Shown: positions 19,421-28,988 of the stretch, piece after piece
Layout: every line of letters begins with the position of its first letter
How positions within the stretch are numbered: the stretch's first letter is position 1
DNA from: a bacterium Scap17
GTDB lineage: Bacteria; Pseudomonadota; Gammaproteobacteria; Pseudomonadales; Halomonadaceae
DNA: 64,000 nucleotides
Direction of reading: 5' to 3'
NCBI GenBank assembly: GCA_013376735.1
Contig: VINJ01000001.1
Location: 2,418,001 to 2,482,000, forward strand
Program-made: the position numbers and the translations under genes
The notes under the pieces: model-generated
What the model saw: the letters and a program-made list of their open reading frames with translations, nothing else
What the model was told of the DNA's origin: nothing
Databases searched by the model: none

Positions 19421-20405
19421 CTTCCTTGACCTTGCCGCGGAACACCCAATAGCTCCAGGCGGTATAGCCCAGCACCATCGGAATGACGAACAGGACGCCC
19501 AACAGCAGGAACAACTGCGATTCCGGCGCGGAGGCAGCGTCCCACAAGGTGATATCCGGTGGCACCAGATACGGCCACTTGCTGAAGATCAGCCCGAGAT
19601 AAGTGAACAGGAACAGACCCAGCGTCGCCACGAAGGGCTGTCCTTCCAGGCGCTTGCTGGTGGCCCGCCAGATCAATGCCGCGCAGCACAGCGCCAGTAC
19701 CGGGAAGACCCAGAACACGCCCAGATGATCGAACCAGCGCTCCCGCACATAGTCATCCACGAACGGGGTGTAGAGACTGATGACCCCGAAGCCGACCAGC
19801 ACGGCAATCAGCAGTTTCGGCGTGATGCGATAGGCCCACTCCTGCACCTCGCCCTCGCTCTTCATGATGGTCCAGGTGGCCCCCAGCAGGGCATAACCTG
19901 CCACCAGCGCAAGCCCGGTGATCACGGTGAACGGGGACAGCCAGTCAAAGGCGCCGCCGACATAGACGTGCCCTTCAGTGGCGAAGCCCTGAATATAGGC
20001 ACCGACCACCACGCCTTGACAGAAGGTCGCCAGGAAGGAGCCGCCGCTGAAGGCGATGTTCCACCAGTGACGATTGCGCGAGGACTTGAAGCGGAACTCG
20101 AAAGCGATGCCCCGGAAGATCAGCCCCGCCAACATCAGGAACACCCCCAGATATAGCGCCGGCAGCAGGATGGTGTAGACCGCTGGGAAGGCGGCCAGCA
20201 ACCCGGCCCCACCCAGCACCAGCCAGGTCTCGTTGCCATCCCAGATGGGCGCGACCGAGTTCATCATCACGTCGCGGGCGTGCTCGTCAGGAGCGAAGGG
20301 ATACAGGATGCCCACCCCGAGATCGAAGCCATCCATCAGGATGTACATCATGACGCCGAAACCGATGATCAGCGCCCAGATCATTGTCAGATTGATCATT
20401 TCCAT
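19407..20405 (-). CDS. cioB: Cyanide-insensitive/bd-type ubiquinol oxidase subunit II
   Basis: A 332-residue membrane protein of the CydB/CioB family. It begins with LIIGFGVMMYILMDGFDLGVG and has the conserved APIWDGNETWLVLGG. It is shorter than E. coli CydB (379), as usual for the CioB branch. Subunit II supports the haem-bearing subunit I in the inner membrane. The ATG at 20405 is preceded by GAGGAG that lies inside the 3' end of cioA. The next gene, cydD, overlaps its stop. Confidence 0.93.
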   Translation of the reverse strand: MEMINLTMIWALIIGFGVMMYILMDGFDLGVGILYPFAPDEHARDVMMNSVAPIWDGNETWLVLGGAGLLAAFPAVYTILLPALYLGVFLMLAGLIFRGIAFEFRFKSSRNRHWWNIAFSGGSFLATFCQGVVVGAYIQGFATEGHVYVGGAFDWLSPFTVITGLALVAGYALLGATWTIMKSEGEVQEWAYRITPKLLIAVLVGFGVISLYTPFVDDYVRERWFDHLGVFWVFPVLALCCAALIWRATSKRLEGQPFVATLGLFLFTYLGLIFSKWPYLVPPDITLWDAASAPESQLFLLLGVLFVIPMVLGYTAWSYWVFRGKVKEGGYH

Positions 20406-20409
20406 CAGC

Positions 20410-21816
20410 TCAACTCCTCACCGTACGGCTGGCATCGTCATCCAGGCTCTCATGGGCGGCAGACAGCGGACGCATCGCGGTCTCGACTTCGTCATGCGGC
20501 AGTTCCGGTTGCATGCCACCGCGGATGACGCGGGTCAGGTAGTAGCTGCCGGTCACGAAGACCACCAGATAGACCAGGAAGTAGCCGATCAGAGTGGTCA
20601 GCACCATCCATCCGGTGAGTGACGGCGTAACGGCCTCCTGCTGAGTCATCATCCCGTAAACCAACCATGGCGACCGCCCGGCCTCGGTCACGAACCAGCC
20701 CGCCAGCACGGCGAAGAATGGCGCAATGGACATCAGGCGCAGCGTCTGCAGGAAAGGACGTGAGTGATAGAGCCTGCCCCCGCGGCGCAGATAGAAACCG
20801 ATGAAAGCCACGGCGATCATCAAGAGCCCCATCGCCACCATCACGCGGAACGACCAGAACACGAACCACACCGGCGGCTGCTTGTCAGGCGCGACCTCCT
20901 TGAGCCCCGGCACCACACCGTCGGGGTCATGAGTCAGAATCAGACTGGCAAGCTTGGGAATCGCGATCTCGAAGTGGTTGGTCTGGGCTTCCTTGTCCGG
21001 CCAGGCGAACAGCAGCAGCGGCGCGCCCGACTGGGTCTCCCAGTTGCCTTCCATCGCGGCGACCTTGGTCGGCTGGTGCTCCAGCGTGTTGATGCCGTGC
21101 ATGTCACCCACCACCGCCTGCGCCGGCGCCAGCACCAGCAGCAACCACATGCACATGGACAAGGCCCGCTTGTTGGCTTCCACGTCGCGTTTGATCAGCA
21201 GATACCAGGCACTTACCCCCGCCACGACAAAGCCACCAGTCAGAAAGGAGGCGATCGCCATATGGGCGAAGCGATACGGCAGGGAGGCATTGAAGATTGC
21301 AGCGGCCCAGTCCTTGACGAAGAAGTGGCCATCTACCAGCTCCACGCCTGCCGGGGTCTGCATCCAGCTGTTGGTGGAGAGAATCCAGAACGAAGAGATG
21401 AAGGTCCCCAGTGCCACCATCAGAGCTGAGAACAGATGAACCCCTTCCGGCACCTTGCCTCGCCCAAACAACAGCACGCCGAGGAAACCCGCCTCCAGGA
21501 AGAAGGCCGTCACCACCTCATAGCTGAGCATCGGGCCGATGAAGTTGGAGCTGGCATAACTGAAGTTGCTCCAGTTGGTACCGAACTGGAAGGCCATCAC
21601 GATTCCCGAGACCACCCCCATGGCGAATACCACGGCAAATACCTTCACCCAGAAGGCGGCAAGTCGATCCCAGGCAGCATTGCCCGTCTTGTAATAAAGC
21701 CCGTGCAACAAGGCAACATAGGACGCCAGACCGATAGTAAACACCGGGAAGACGGCGTGGAATGACACGACAAAACCGAACTGTATTCGCGACAGCATCA
21801 CGGGATCCAGTTCCAT
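20410..21816 (-). CDS. cioA: Cyanide-insensitive/bd-type ubiquinol oxidase subunit I
   Basis: A 468-residue subunit I. Haem ligands are His20 (SFHAVFPVF) and His185 (YRFAHMAIA), and Glu100 lies in LSYEVVTAFFLEAGF. The signature LLFGRGKVPEG is present, the quinol loop is short, and the C-terminal GWFVTEAGRSPWLVYGMM marks the CioA branch rather than E. coli CydA. It oxidises ubiquinol and reduces oxygen to water with low sensitivity to cyanide. GAGGAG precedes the ATG at 21816. A possible FNR/ANR site lies about 315 bases upstream. Confidence 0.93.
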   Translation of the reverse strand: MELDPVMLSRIQFGFVVSFHAVFPVFTIGLASYVALLHGLYYKTGNAAWDRLAAFWVKVFAVVFAMGVVSGIVMAFQFGTNWSNFSYASSNFIGPMLSYEVVTAFFLEAGFLGVLLFGRGKVPEGVHLFSALMVALGTFISSFWILSTNSWMQTPAGVELVDGHFFVKDWAAAIFNASLPYRFAHMAIASFLTGGFVVAGVSAWYLLIKRDVEANKRALSMCMWLLLVLAPAQAVVGDMHGINTLEHQPTKVAAMEGNWETQSGAPLLLFAWPDKEAQTNHFEIAIPKLASLILTHDPDGVVPGLKEVAPDKQPPVWFVFWSFRVMVAMGLLMIAVAFIGFYLRRGGRLYHSRPFLQTLRLMSIAPFFAVLAGWFVTEAGRSPWLVYGMMTQQEAVTPSLTGWMVLTTLIGYFLVYLVVFVTGSYYLTRVIRGGMQPELPHDEVETAMRPLSAAHESLDDDASRTVRS

Positions 21817-22382
21817 GGGCGACTCCTCACGACTTCAAGCTTCAGGATTGCACAGCGCGCGCCTCATCCAGAGACAGAGCGCTCTGTGGCAGCGATATCA
21901 CGGTCAGGCCGTGATCACACGATAGACAGGCTCAATGCTTTTTACTGACATACAGAGCATAGAAAACAACGTTCTAACATGCACGATGACGTATTGCCGC
22001 AGGCCTGGCCGTACCCATCATCATCAAATGCTGCGTGACAGGGCCCGCCATATTGCATGGCAGCATCTCCGTATTTTTCACTCAAATCACTTCCACTTGC
22101 CACCTTTCTTTCTCTGCATAACCGTATTTATTGACGCATATCAAGATACCCAAACGCCGAGCTTCAGACACGGCCAATGATAATCAAAATCAGTGACGAG
22201 ACAGCTTGGCTGCCATCGGCCGCTCCCCACTGATTCGAGCACTTACATTAATATAGTCTTATGTAAAGACATACCCTTTCGAGAATACATGTTATTTGCT
22301 TCCATGCCTCGATTGCTTTTTTGCCAAACCTCTTACTTTGCCCTCTTCTTCTTGTTCTGTTCTACCACTCTGGCGCAGTCAC
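21817..22382. other. Long non-coding spacer upstream of cioA
   Basis: 566 bases between cioA and the GGDEF gene stop. It is clearly AT-richer than its surroundings. A short dyad ATCACGG/CCGTGAT stands at 21897-21915 and an FNR/ANR-like site at 22131-22144. Frames in it have no family resemblance. It probably holds the cio promoter and the end of the GGDEF operon. Confidence 0.6.
22131..22144 (-). promoter_or_regulatory. Candidate FNR/ANR box
   Basis: TTGACGCATATCAA differs in one base from the FNR/ANR consensus TTGAT-N4-ATCAA. Oxygen-responsive control of bd-type oxidases by ANR is known in related bacteria. The distance of about 315 bases to the cioA ATG is long, so the call is tentative. 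Confidence 0.35.
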
Positions 22383-23627
22383 TCACCCCACGACACACCG
22401 ATCACGGCCCTGATGCTTGGCATCATACAATGCTGCATCGGCGGCACGTACAAGGTCGGTGAAGTTGGTGTGCTGCTCAGCCTTGTAGCTCACCGCCCCG
22501 ACACTGACGGTCAGTACTTTCGCCACGGAGCTTTCGGGGTGGATCAGCTTGAGCGCACGCACCTTGCGACGGATGCGTTCGGCGCAGGCCCGCAATTGCC
22601 GCTCGGTCACTGACTCCAGCAGAACCAGGAATTCCTCGCCGCCATAGCGCACCACCATGCCCGGCTGCGGGCCGATGGCGGCCTGAAGGGCCTCGGCGAC
22701 CTGCCGCAGGCAGTGATCCCCTTCCACATGGACATGATGGTCGTTGTAAGTCTTGAAGTAATCGACATCCACCATCAGGATCGCCAGCCCATTCTCACGG
22801 GTCAGGTCCGCCCAGCGCTGGGCCAGATCCCGTTCCAGGTGACGCCGGTTGTAGACGCCCGTCAGTGCATCGCAGTTGGCTTCTCGGGTAAGGCGCTGAC
22901 CGGCAGCGCGCTTCTCCTCCAGCAACAGTCGCTCACGCTGGCGCAGCAACCACACCTGCCGCTGATTGTGCTCGAGCTGGTAATTGGCCAATAGCGAAAG
23001 TCCCGTGGTGCTGACGAATATCACCATCGCCAGCAGCTCCAGCCCCTCCTGACCGGCAGGTTCCAACACGATCACCCCGGCCATGATGAGCGTGCAGGTC
23101 AGCGACGCCGTCAGTGCCTGGGGGAAGCGCAGCCGAAAGAGAATGTTGCCGACCATCGGAAAGAAGCCGAACAACAGCGTATCGACATGCGAAAGCTCGG
23201 TGCGCGAGAGCTGCAACAGGATGGCGCTGACCAGCATGGTGTTGATCACCAGCGCAGTCATCAGCCATTCCTTGAGCCGCATGGAAGACGCGCGCTGCAC
23301 CAGCGGCAGCACCAGCATGGCCACCACGCAGACACAGCCCAGCCGCAGCATGGCGGCCAGTGCCAGGTCCTCACTGCGATGGATGGTGTCACTGATCAGG
23401 AAGGTGGCATACATCACGAAGGCGAAGATGCCGGAATACAGCAAGCCGCGCGTGCGCGAGACGCGCGTCTCTTCCACATACCGAGTCTCGAGGGCGTCAG
23501 GGAACATGAGCCGCCAGCGTGACGCGCCATGACCGTCGATCAGCCCCTCGACGACCCCGCGCTCGGCGGCCACCGCCGCGGGCATCATCGCCTCACGGCC
23601 GCCGGGGAGTCGCTTTTGACTTCTCAT
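22383..23627 (-). CDS. Membrane-bound diguanylate cyclase (GGDEF)
   Basis: A 414-residue protein with a cytoplasmic N-terminus of about 60 residues, five or six membrane segments and a C-terminal GGDEF domain (DALTGVYNRRHL, DVDYFKTYND, RYGGEEFLVLL). The active site is intact. The I-site position reads PQPG, so allosteric inhibition is unlikely. Its ATG overlaps the stop of the upstream GGDEF gene as ATGA, so the two cyclases are made together. The motif VGNILFRLRF in the membrane part is shared with the GGDEF proteins at 3459 and 23624. Confidence 0.9.
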   Translation of the reverse strand: MRSQKRLPGGREAMMPAAVAAERGVVEGLIDGHGASRWRLMFPDALETRYVEETRVSRTRGLLYSGIFAFVMYATFLISDTIHRSEDLALAAMLRLGCVCVVAMLVLPLVQRASSMRLKEWLMTALVINTMLVSAILLQLSRTELSHVDTLLFGFFPMVGNILFRLRFPQALTASLTCTLIMAGVIVLEPAGQEGLELLAMVIFVSTTGLSLLANYQLEHNQRQVWLLRQRERLLLEEKRAAGQRLTREANCDALTGVYNRRHLERDLAQRWADLTRENGLAILMVDVDYFKTYNDHHVHVEGDHCLRQVAEALQAAIGPQPGMVVRYGGEEFLVLLESVTERQLRACAERIRRKVRALKLIHPESSVAKVLTVSVGAVSYKAEQHTNFTDLVRAADAALYDAKHQGRDRCVVG

Positions 23628-25123
23628 GACAGGCCCGCTCCGCCCATCGGCGGCCTGTGATCAGGCAACTCAGCCTTCTGTTCATCGTGCTGCGCATTCT
23701 GCCGCTCACCCTGCGGCGCAGCCTGGCGCTCGTCATGAAGGCCATCACGCAGGTCATCACTGACCTGGGCGCGCGCCTTGTCATGGCCGTTGCCACGTTG
23801 CACGCAGGTACGGTTGCGGCCATGGCGCTTGGCACGATAGAGCCCCTTGTCGGCCTGATCGACCCAGCGGCTGAGCAGCGTCTCGACCGCCATGTCACGC
23901 GTCATCTCATCCTCCATCCCCTCGCCCTCGAGCAGGTACGACAAGGGGATGACGCAAAGCCCCACACTCAGGGTGACGACGCCGAGTTCCGACTCGCGGT
24001 GAGGCAGCTTGAGCGACTTGATGGCATAGCGCATCGCCTCGGCCAGGCTGCGCGCATGCTCGAGATCCCGCACGGCCACCAGGGCGGTAAATTCCTCGCC
24101 ACCGAAGCGGACGACGCTGGCCAACGCAGCCTCTTTCCCCTCGAGAGCACCGGCGTTGCCAGCGCCTTTTTCTCTGTCCAGTGTTTCGTGCAAGGCCTGG
24201 GCGATCTGATACAGGCAGTTGTCGCCCGCAACATGTCCGTAGTGATCATTGAAGGCCTTGAAGTGATCGACATCCATCATCATCAGCGCCAGACATGGTA
24301 AGGGTGACATCGGATGGGACGCTGACACGCCGTTCTTTGCCTGCTGAGCATCGCCATGGTGCTGCTTGAGCACCTCGATCAGATGACGGCGATTGTAGAG
24401 CTGGGTCAAGGGGTCGAGGCTGGCCATTTCCTGCAGCTCGGCATTGCGCGACTCGACATCCTGCAGACGCAGTTGATCGATGGAGGTCATCAGGTAGGCA
24501 TGGCGGGCCGAGAACTCGATGCGAAAGCTGGCAACCAGCGAAAACAGGCAGAACGCCATGAAAACGAAGGCGATCGCGAAGTCCATGTGGGCATAGGGCA
24601 TCGCGACACTCAGCGCTACGCTCATCACGATGGCCATTCCCCCTGCCGACAGCACCAGAGCCGAGACGAAACGAATCTGCATCAGGACGATACCGATCAG
24701 TGGCACCACGCCCAGCGCATAGAGTTCGAGGAAGCAGCGCAGGTGATTCTCGCGCACCGCCAGCCACGCCGCCAGGCCGATCACGCCCCACAGGGTCGCG
24801 ACCAGCAGCGCCTCGCGCCCGGCGGAACGACAGACCTCGCTCTTGAGGACCAGCACGAGTATCGCGAGTGCGATGCAGACATACAGGCGCAGCATCACGG
24901 CGAGATTCTCTGTCACCGGCATCACGATCGGCGCATAGACGGTGTCATAGAGCACGAACATCAGCTGAAAGATGATCAGGCTCCAGCAACCCATTACGGC
25001 ACGGCTTACCCGCCGACGATGCTCGAACTGCTCAAAGTCTCTCTCGAGTTCAGGGGCAAAGCTCAGCTTCGCAGGGGTCGTGGCACTCAGGTGCTGCTCC
25101 AATATTGCCATTCGTGAAGGCAT
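23624..25123 (-). CDS. Membrane-bound diguanylate cyclase (GGDEF) with extended C-terminal tail
   Basis: A 499-residue paralogue: about six membrane segments, then a GGDEF domain (DPLTQLYNRRHL, DVDHFKAFND, RFGGEEFTALV). Two insertions rich in Ala and Gly lie before DVDHF and before the active site, and no RxxD inhibitory site is seen. After GLYRAKRHGRNR comes an approximately 70-residue hydrophilic tail rich in Gln, Asp and His, of unknown role. GAAGGG precedes the ATG at 25123. It is the first gene of a two-cyclase operon. Confidence 0.9.
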   Translation of the reverse strand: MPSRMAILEQHLSATTPAKLSFAPELERDFEQFEHRRRVSRAVMGCWSLIIFQLMFVLYDTVYAPIVMPVTENLAVMLRLYVCIALAILVLVLKSEVCRSAGREALLVATLWGVIGLAAWLAVRENHLRCFLELYALGVVPLIGIVLMQIRFVSALVLSAGGMAIVMSVALSVAMPYAHMDFAIAFVFMAFCLFSLVASFRIEFSARHAYLMTSIDQLRLQDVESRNAELQEMASLDPLTQLYNRRHLIEVLKQHHGDAQQAKNGVSASHPMSPLPCLALMMMDVDHFKAFNDHYGHVAGDNCLYQIAQALHETLDREKGAGNAGALEGKEAALASVVRFGGEEFTALVAVRDLEHARSLAEAMRYAIKSLKLPHRESELGVVTLSVGLCVIPLSYLLEGEGMEDEMTRDMAVETLLSRWVDQADKGLYRAKRHGRNRTCVQRGNGHDKARAQVSDDLRDGLHDERQAAPQGERQNAQHDEQKAELPDHRPPMGGAGLS

Positions 25124-25250
25124 GTCTGATTTCCCTTCAATCGTCCTGCTTTCTTTATCACATGCGCAGATGTTGAAAGCACGCTGATGGAAATGACAAA
25201 CGCCTCAGGTCCGTGTTGATACCCCGCTGATGGACGAAAATCCAACGAAA

Positions 25251-25277
25251 ACACCGGGCCTCGATGAGGCCCGGTGT
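25251..25277 (-). terminator. Rho-independent terminator after the GntP-type permease
   Basis: A perfect 12-bp stem ACACCGGGCCTC / GAGGCCCGGTGT with a 3-base loop, followed on the minus strand by TTTTCG. It lies 30 bases past the permease stop. Confidence 0.85.
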
Positions 25278-25306
25278 TCTAGATACAGCTGACTGCGCTA
25301 ACTGGC

Positions 25307-26683
25307 TCAACCGATGATGGCGTTGAGCAGCAACAGGGTAATGATGGAAATGGCCCAGGCGAGTGTCGTCGGCAATGTCAGCACCAGCATCTGATGCTTG
25401 GTGCTCTTGACGCCGAGCATGCGGTTGACGACCCAGAAATAGCTGTCATTGAAGTAGCTGAAGAACATCGCGCCGATACAGGCGGCCTGCGCGGCCAGCA
25501 CCATGTTGACGTCCGGCATGCCCATCAGGATAGGTGCGGAGATCGAGGCCGCAGTAATCATCGACACCGTGCCACTCCCCTGGATGAAGCGCACCAGGGT
25601 GGCGATGATGAACGGAACCAACAGCGGCTGAAGCCCCAGCGCTGCCACCTGCATGGCGATGTAATCGCCGCCGCCACTGGCACGCAGTACCGAGCCCAGC
25701 GCACCACCGGCACCGGTGACCAGCAGGATGATACCCGCCGTCTCGACACCCTTTTCCAGATGATCGAACACTTCCTGCCTGGGGGTCTTCGGCATCAGAC
25801 CATAGATGGCGACCAGCACCCCGATGCCCACAGCGATCACCGGATTGCCGACGAAGGCGATGGTGCTGGTAAACACGTTGCTGGTATCGCCCATCACGGC
25901 GCTGACCAGCGTATTGAGGAAGATCAGCGCGATGGGCAGGCCGATCGGCATGCAGGACATCAGCAGGGAAGGCAGCTGCGATTCAGGCATCATGCTGTCG
26001 GTGTCATGCTTGACGCTACCTTCGAAACCACCCGGCTGGGCTTCCAGCATCGCCTCGATACGCGGCCCCATCAGGCGGGCATAGATCACCAGTGCAATCA
26101 GCGCCGGCGCGGTAATCACCAGGCCCCAGCCGATCATCAGACCGATGTCGACACCGAAGATACCGGCCACGCCCAGCGGGCCCGGGGTCGGTGGCACGCT
26201 CGAGTGGGTGATGATCAAGCCGGCCGCCAGCGCGATGCCCAGACCGATCACCGAACGTCCGCTGTTGCGCGCCAGTGAACGCACCAGCGGGTTGAGGATG
26301 ACGTAGGCCGAATCACAGAAGATCGGGATGGAGACGATATAGCCCGTCAGCGCCATCGCGGCCTCTTCCTTGTTCTTGCCCAACAGATTGAGGATGGCAT
26401 AGGCCATGCGCTGCCCGGCACCGGTCACCTCCAGGATACGCCCCATCATCACGCCGAAGCCGATCACGAGGCCGATGGTGGAAAGCGTCTTGCCGAAACC
26501 AGTGGTGATGGCACTGATGACCTCATTGGGCGGCATGCCGCCGATCAACCCCGCCAGCGAGGCGGCGATGATCAAGGCCAGCAAGGCATGCACGCGGGTT
26601 TTCAACACCAGATAGATCATGACGAAGATGGCGATGCCCAGGCCGATGATGACCTGTGGCCCCGCGACGGCGGCGTCTGTCAT
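25307..26683 (-). CDS. GntP-family gluconate/acid-sugar permease
   Basis: A 458-residue permease with about 12 to 14 helices, of the gluconate:H+ symporter (GntP) family. Typical segments are IPIFCDSAYVILNPLV, THSSVPPTPGPLG and GSGTVSMITAAS. Located after denD and near the otn genes, it most likely imports D-erythronate or L-threonate, but the substrate is inferred from context only. GGAG stands before the ATG at 26683. The spacer to denD is 163 bases. Confidence 0.88.
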   Translation of the reverse strand: MTDAAVAGPQVIIGLGIAIFVMIYLVLKTRVHALLALIIAASLAGLIGGMPPNEVISAITTGFGKTLSTIGLVIGFGVMMGRILEVTGAGQRMAYAILNLLGKNKEEAAMALTGYIVSIPIFCDSAYVILNPLVRSLARNSGRSVIGLGIALAAGLIITHSSVPPTPGPLGVAGIFGVDIGLMIGWGLVITAPALIALVIYARLMGPRIEAMLEAQPGGFEGSVKHDTDSMMPESQLPSLLMSCMPIGLPIALIFLNTLVSAVMGDTSNVFTSTIAFVGNPVIAVGIGVLVAIYGLMPKTPRQEVFDHLEKGVETAGIILLVTGAGGALGSVLRASGGGDYIAMQVAALGLQPLLVPFIIATLVRFIQGSGTVSMITAASISAPILMGMPDVNMVLAAQAACIGAMFFSYFNDSYFWVVNRMLGVKSTKHQMLVLTLPTTLAWAISIITLLLLNAIIG

Positions 26684-26846
26684 GGGGTGCTACTCCTGTA
26701 GTTTGTTATTGTGTGGCGCAAGGTATGCGGTGTCGGCGCTGCCGGCTGGCATGACGCCGATCATTGTTATTGACGTACTGCTGTGACGAGCAGGTCTGGC
26801 AAAGGTGTCTGGCGAGCTCGTCCTGGATGAGATGCCCATACGCTGG

Positions 26847-27842
26847 CTAGGCGATAGCACTCTCGTCGCGATACGCATTGAGAATCTCGTGCAGGTCGGC
26901 ATCGCCGACGAAGCCCAGCGAACGCGCCTTGCGGGTGTCAAAGCGCGCCGGCCAGCTGCCGACGATGGCGGTGATACGCGAGTCAGGCTCATGCTTGACG
27001 AGTGCCAGCGCCTGCTCGCCGGCGATATCCTTGAGCGCCGCGAGCATTGACGCGACGCTGACGGTGATGCCCGGCAGCATGAAGCAGCGCGAGAGGCCGA
27101 AGTCCGCGCTCGCCACCTCCGCGCCCTTGATCAGAGCCGCGACCACCCGACGGGGCGACATCACGAACATCTCGAGCTCGCTCGGTACCGGGCAGATGGC
27201 GGCTTCGCCATTGAGCGGTTCACGCAGGATGGAGGAGGCGAAGCTCGAGGCTGCCGCATTGGGACGCCCCGGGCGCACGATGATGGTGGGCAGACGCAGC
27301 ACGCAGCCATCCACCAGCCCGCGACGGCTGTAGTCATTGATCAGCAGTTCCGACATCGCCTTCTGGGTGCCGTAGGAGTTCTGCGGCACCAGCGCGGTCA
27401 TGTCGCTCAGCGTCTCGGGGAGATCGCCTCCGTAGGCGGCGACCGAGCTGGCCATCACCAGCCGGGTATCGCGCAATCCACGCGCCGCACAGCCTTCCAG
27501 CAGCAGGCGAGTCGCATCGAAATTGACGCGCATGCCGAGCGCCAGATCCGCCTCGGCCGCCGAGCTGACCACGGCTGCCAGGTGATAGATCACCTGCGGC
27601 TCACCCGCCAGGCAGCGATCAAGCACCTCGGCATCGGCGATATCGCCTGCCACGATCTCGATATCCAGCGAGGTGGCCGGTTCGGCTGCCAGACATGACG
27701 CCGCCTCGGGATGTGGCGCCTCGATCTGGTCCAGCAGGGTCAGGCGTGACAATGGCTGCCCCTTCAGGCTGCCCTTGTCGATCAGGGCCTCGGTCAGGCG
27801 CTGACCGAGAAATCCGGCGGCGCCGGTAATCATGACGTGCAT
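26847..27842 (-). CDS. denD: D-erythronate dehydrogenase-like NAD-dependent epimerase/dehydratase family protein
   Basis: A 331-residue extended SDR. The NAD motif is ITGAAGFLGQRL at the N-terminus, and the catalytic residues are Ser in MASSVAAYGG and Tyr-Lys in SYGTQKAMSE. The sequence GCVLRLPTIIVRPGRPNAAASSFASS is typical of DenD. It should oxidise D-erythronate at C3 to 3-oxo-tetronate, which OtnK and OtnC then process. GGAG precedes the ATG at 27842. A 313-base gap separates it from otnI, so it may have its own promoter. Confidence 0.85.
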   Translation of the reverse strand: MHVMITGAAGFLGQRLTEALIDKGSLKGQPLSRLTLLDQIEAPHPEAASCLAAEPATSLDIEIVAGDIADAEVLDRCLAGEPQVIYHLAAVVSSAAEADLALGMRVNFDATRLLLEGCAARGLRDTRLVMASSVAAYGGDLPETLSDMTALVPQNSYGTQKAMSELLINDYSRRGLVDGCVLRLPTIIVRPGRPNAAASSFASSILREPLNGEAAICPVPSELEMFVMSPRRVVAALIKGAEVASADFGLSRCFMLPGITVSVASMLAALKDIAGEQALALVKHEPDSRITAIVGSWPARFDTRKARSLGFVGDADLHEILNAYRDESAIA

Positions 27843-28155
27843 CGTGTGGACTCCACTTTTGTGTTCTGGCGTAGGTAGGCTTGCCGCATGGGCAGATCAC
27901 TCAGCAGCAGCTCTCAAGTGGTACAACAACCAGACCAGACGGAATGGAAAAATAGCGCTTCACACTCTTCAGCAGCAATGAGAAGAAGGTATATGCGACT
28001 AAAAAGGCGTCACTCACTCAATTACTTCATCTTTTCTGCACATTGTGGTCTGAACAATATACCACTGATTTTGCTACTGATCCTTGAACGCTCGCCCGGC
28101 GCAGTCACCTGCCCCAAAACTCTGGTCTTCACCGAGCGAGCCCTCTGAATCAGAT
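27843..28155. other. AT-rich spacer between otnI and denD
   Basis: 313 bases, AT-richer than the genes. A short dyad TGGT-N6-ACCA lies at 27919-27932 and TGGT...ACCA-like words recur near 28050, which could serve a GntR-type regulator. No TTAGCGCTAA operator is present here. I see no gene. It probably contains a promoter for denD-gntP. Confidence 0.5.
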
Positions 28156-28950
28156 TCAGGGCGTCAAGCCATGCTCGCGACCCCAGCCGAGGCCTGCGCG
28201 CGTCTCACCCCGCGGACGATATTCACAGCCGATCCAGCCGTCATACCCCAGACTCTCCAGCCGGTCGAACAGCGCCGGATAATGCACTTCCCCGACATCC
28301 GGCTCGTGACGGTCCGGCACGCCGGCGATCTGCACATGGCCAATATGCGCGAACTGCGCTTCCAGGTTGCGGATCAGATCGCCCTCGACGATCTGGCAGT
28401 GATAGAGATCGAACTGCACCTTGAGGTTGGCGGCGCCGACCTGGGCGAGAATCTCGCGTGCCTGCGCCTGGCCACTCAGATAGAAGCCAGGCATGTCGCG
28501 CGGGTTGATCGGCTCGATCAGCAGTGTCTTGCCGACCTTCTCAAGCTCGGCAGCGGCGTAACGCAAGTTGCTGATATAGGTCTCGGTGCAGCGCGCGCGC
28601 ATGGCCTCATCCGCGCCCTGCGGCACCAGGCCCGCCATGGCATGCACGCACGGACAGTCCAGCGCCTGGGCATAGCGGATCGCCTCGGCCACCGAGGCCC
28701 GAAACTCCTCCTCGCGCCCCGGCAGACAGGTCAGGCCACGCTCACCGGCCTCCCAGTCGCCCGGCGGCAGATTGAACAGCACCTGCGACAGCTGGTGCTC
28801 ATCAAGCCTCGCGCGCAATGCTTCCGGGGAATAGGCATAGGGGAAGAGATATTCGACCCCGCGAAAACCGCTGTCGGCCGCAGCCGCGAAGCGATCGAGA
28901 AAGTCATGCTCGGTGAACAGCATGCTGAGATTGGCGGCCAATCGGGTCAT
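28156..28950 (-). CDS. otnI: 2-oxo-tetronate isomerase
   Basis: A 264-residue xylose-isomerase-like TIM barrel of the hydroxypyruvate isomerase family. Features are [29 protein letters not shown] (metal-binding Glu) and [16 protein letters not shown] (metal-binding Asp), with GEVHYPALF near the end. OtnI converts 2-oxo-tetronate, made by LtnD, into 3-oxo-tetronate. It is located between otnC and denD. AAGGA precedes the ATG at 28950, 38 bases after the otnC stop. Confidence 0.88.
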   Translation of the reverse strand: MTRLAANLSMLFTEHDFLDRFAAAADSGFRGVEYLFPYAYSPEALRARLDEHQLSQVLFNLPPGDWEAGERGLTCLPGREEEFRASVAEAIRYAQALDCPCVHAMAGLVPQGADEAMRARCTETYISNLRYAAAELEKVGKTLLIEPINPRDMPGFYLSGQAQAREILAQVGAANLKVQFDLYHCQIVEGDLIRNLEAQFAHIGHVQIAGVPDRHEPDVGEVHYPALFDRLESLGYDGWIGCEYRPRGETRAGLGWGREHGLTP

Positions 28951-28988
28951 GTCAGATCCTTGGGTTTCAGAGACGAAGACGTCATCAC

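Noticed and set aside
22193-22462. Small plus-strand frame with a signal-peptide-like segment
   Set aside because: No ribosome site, runs into the 3' end of the GGDEF gene, and no homology recognised.
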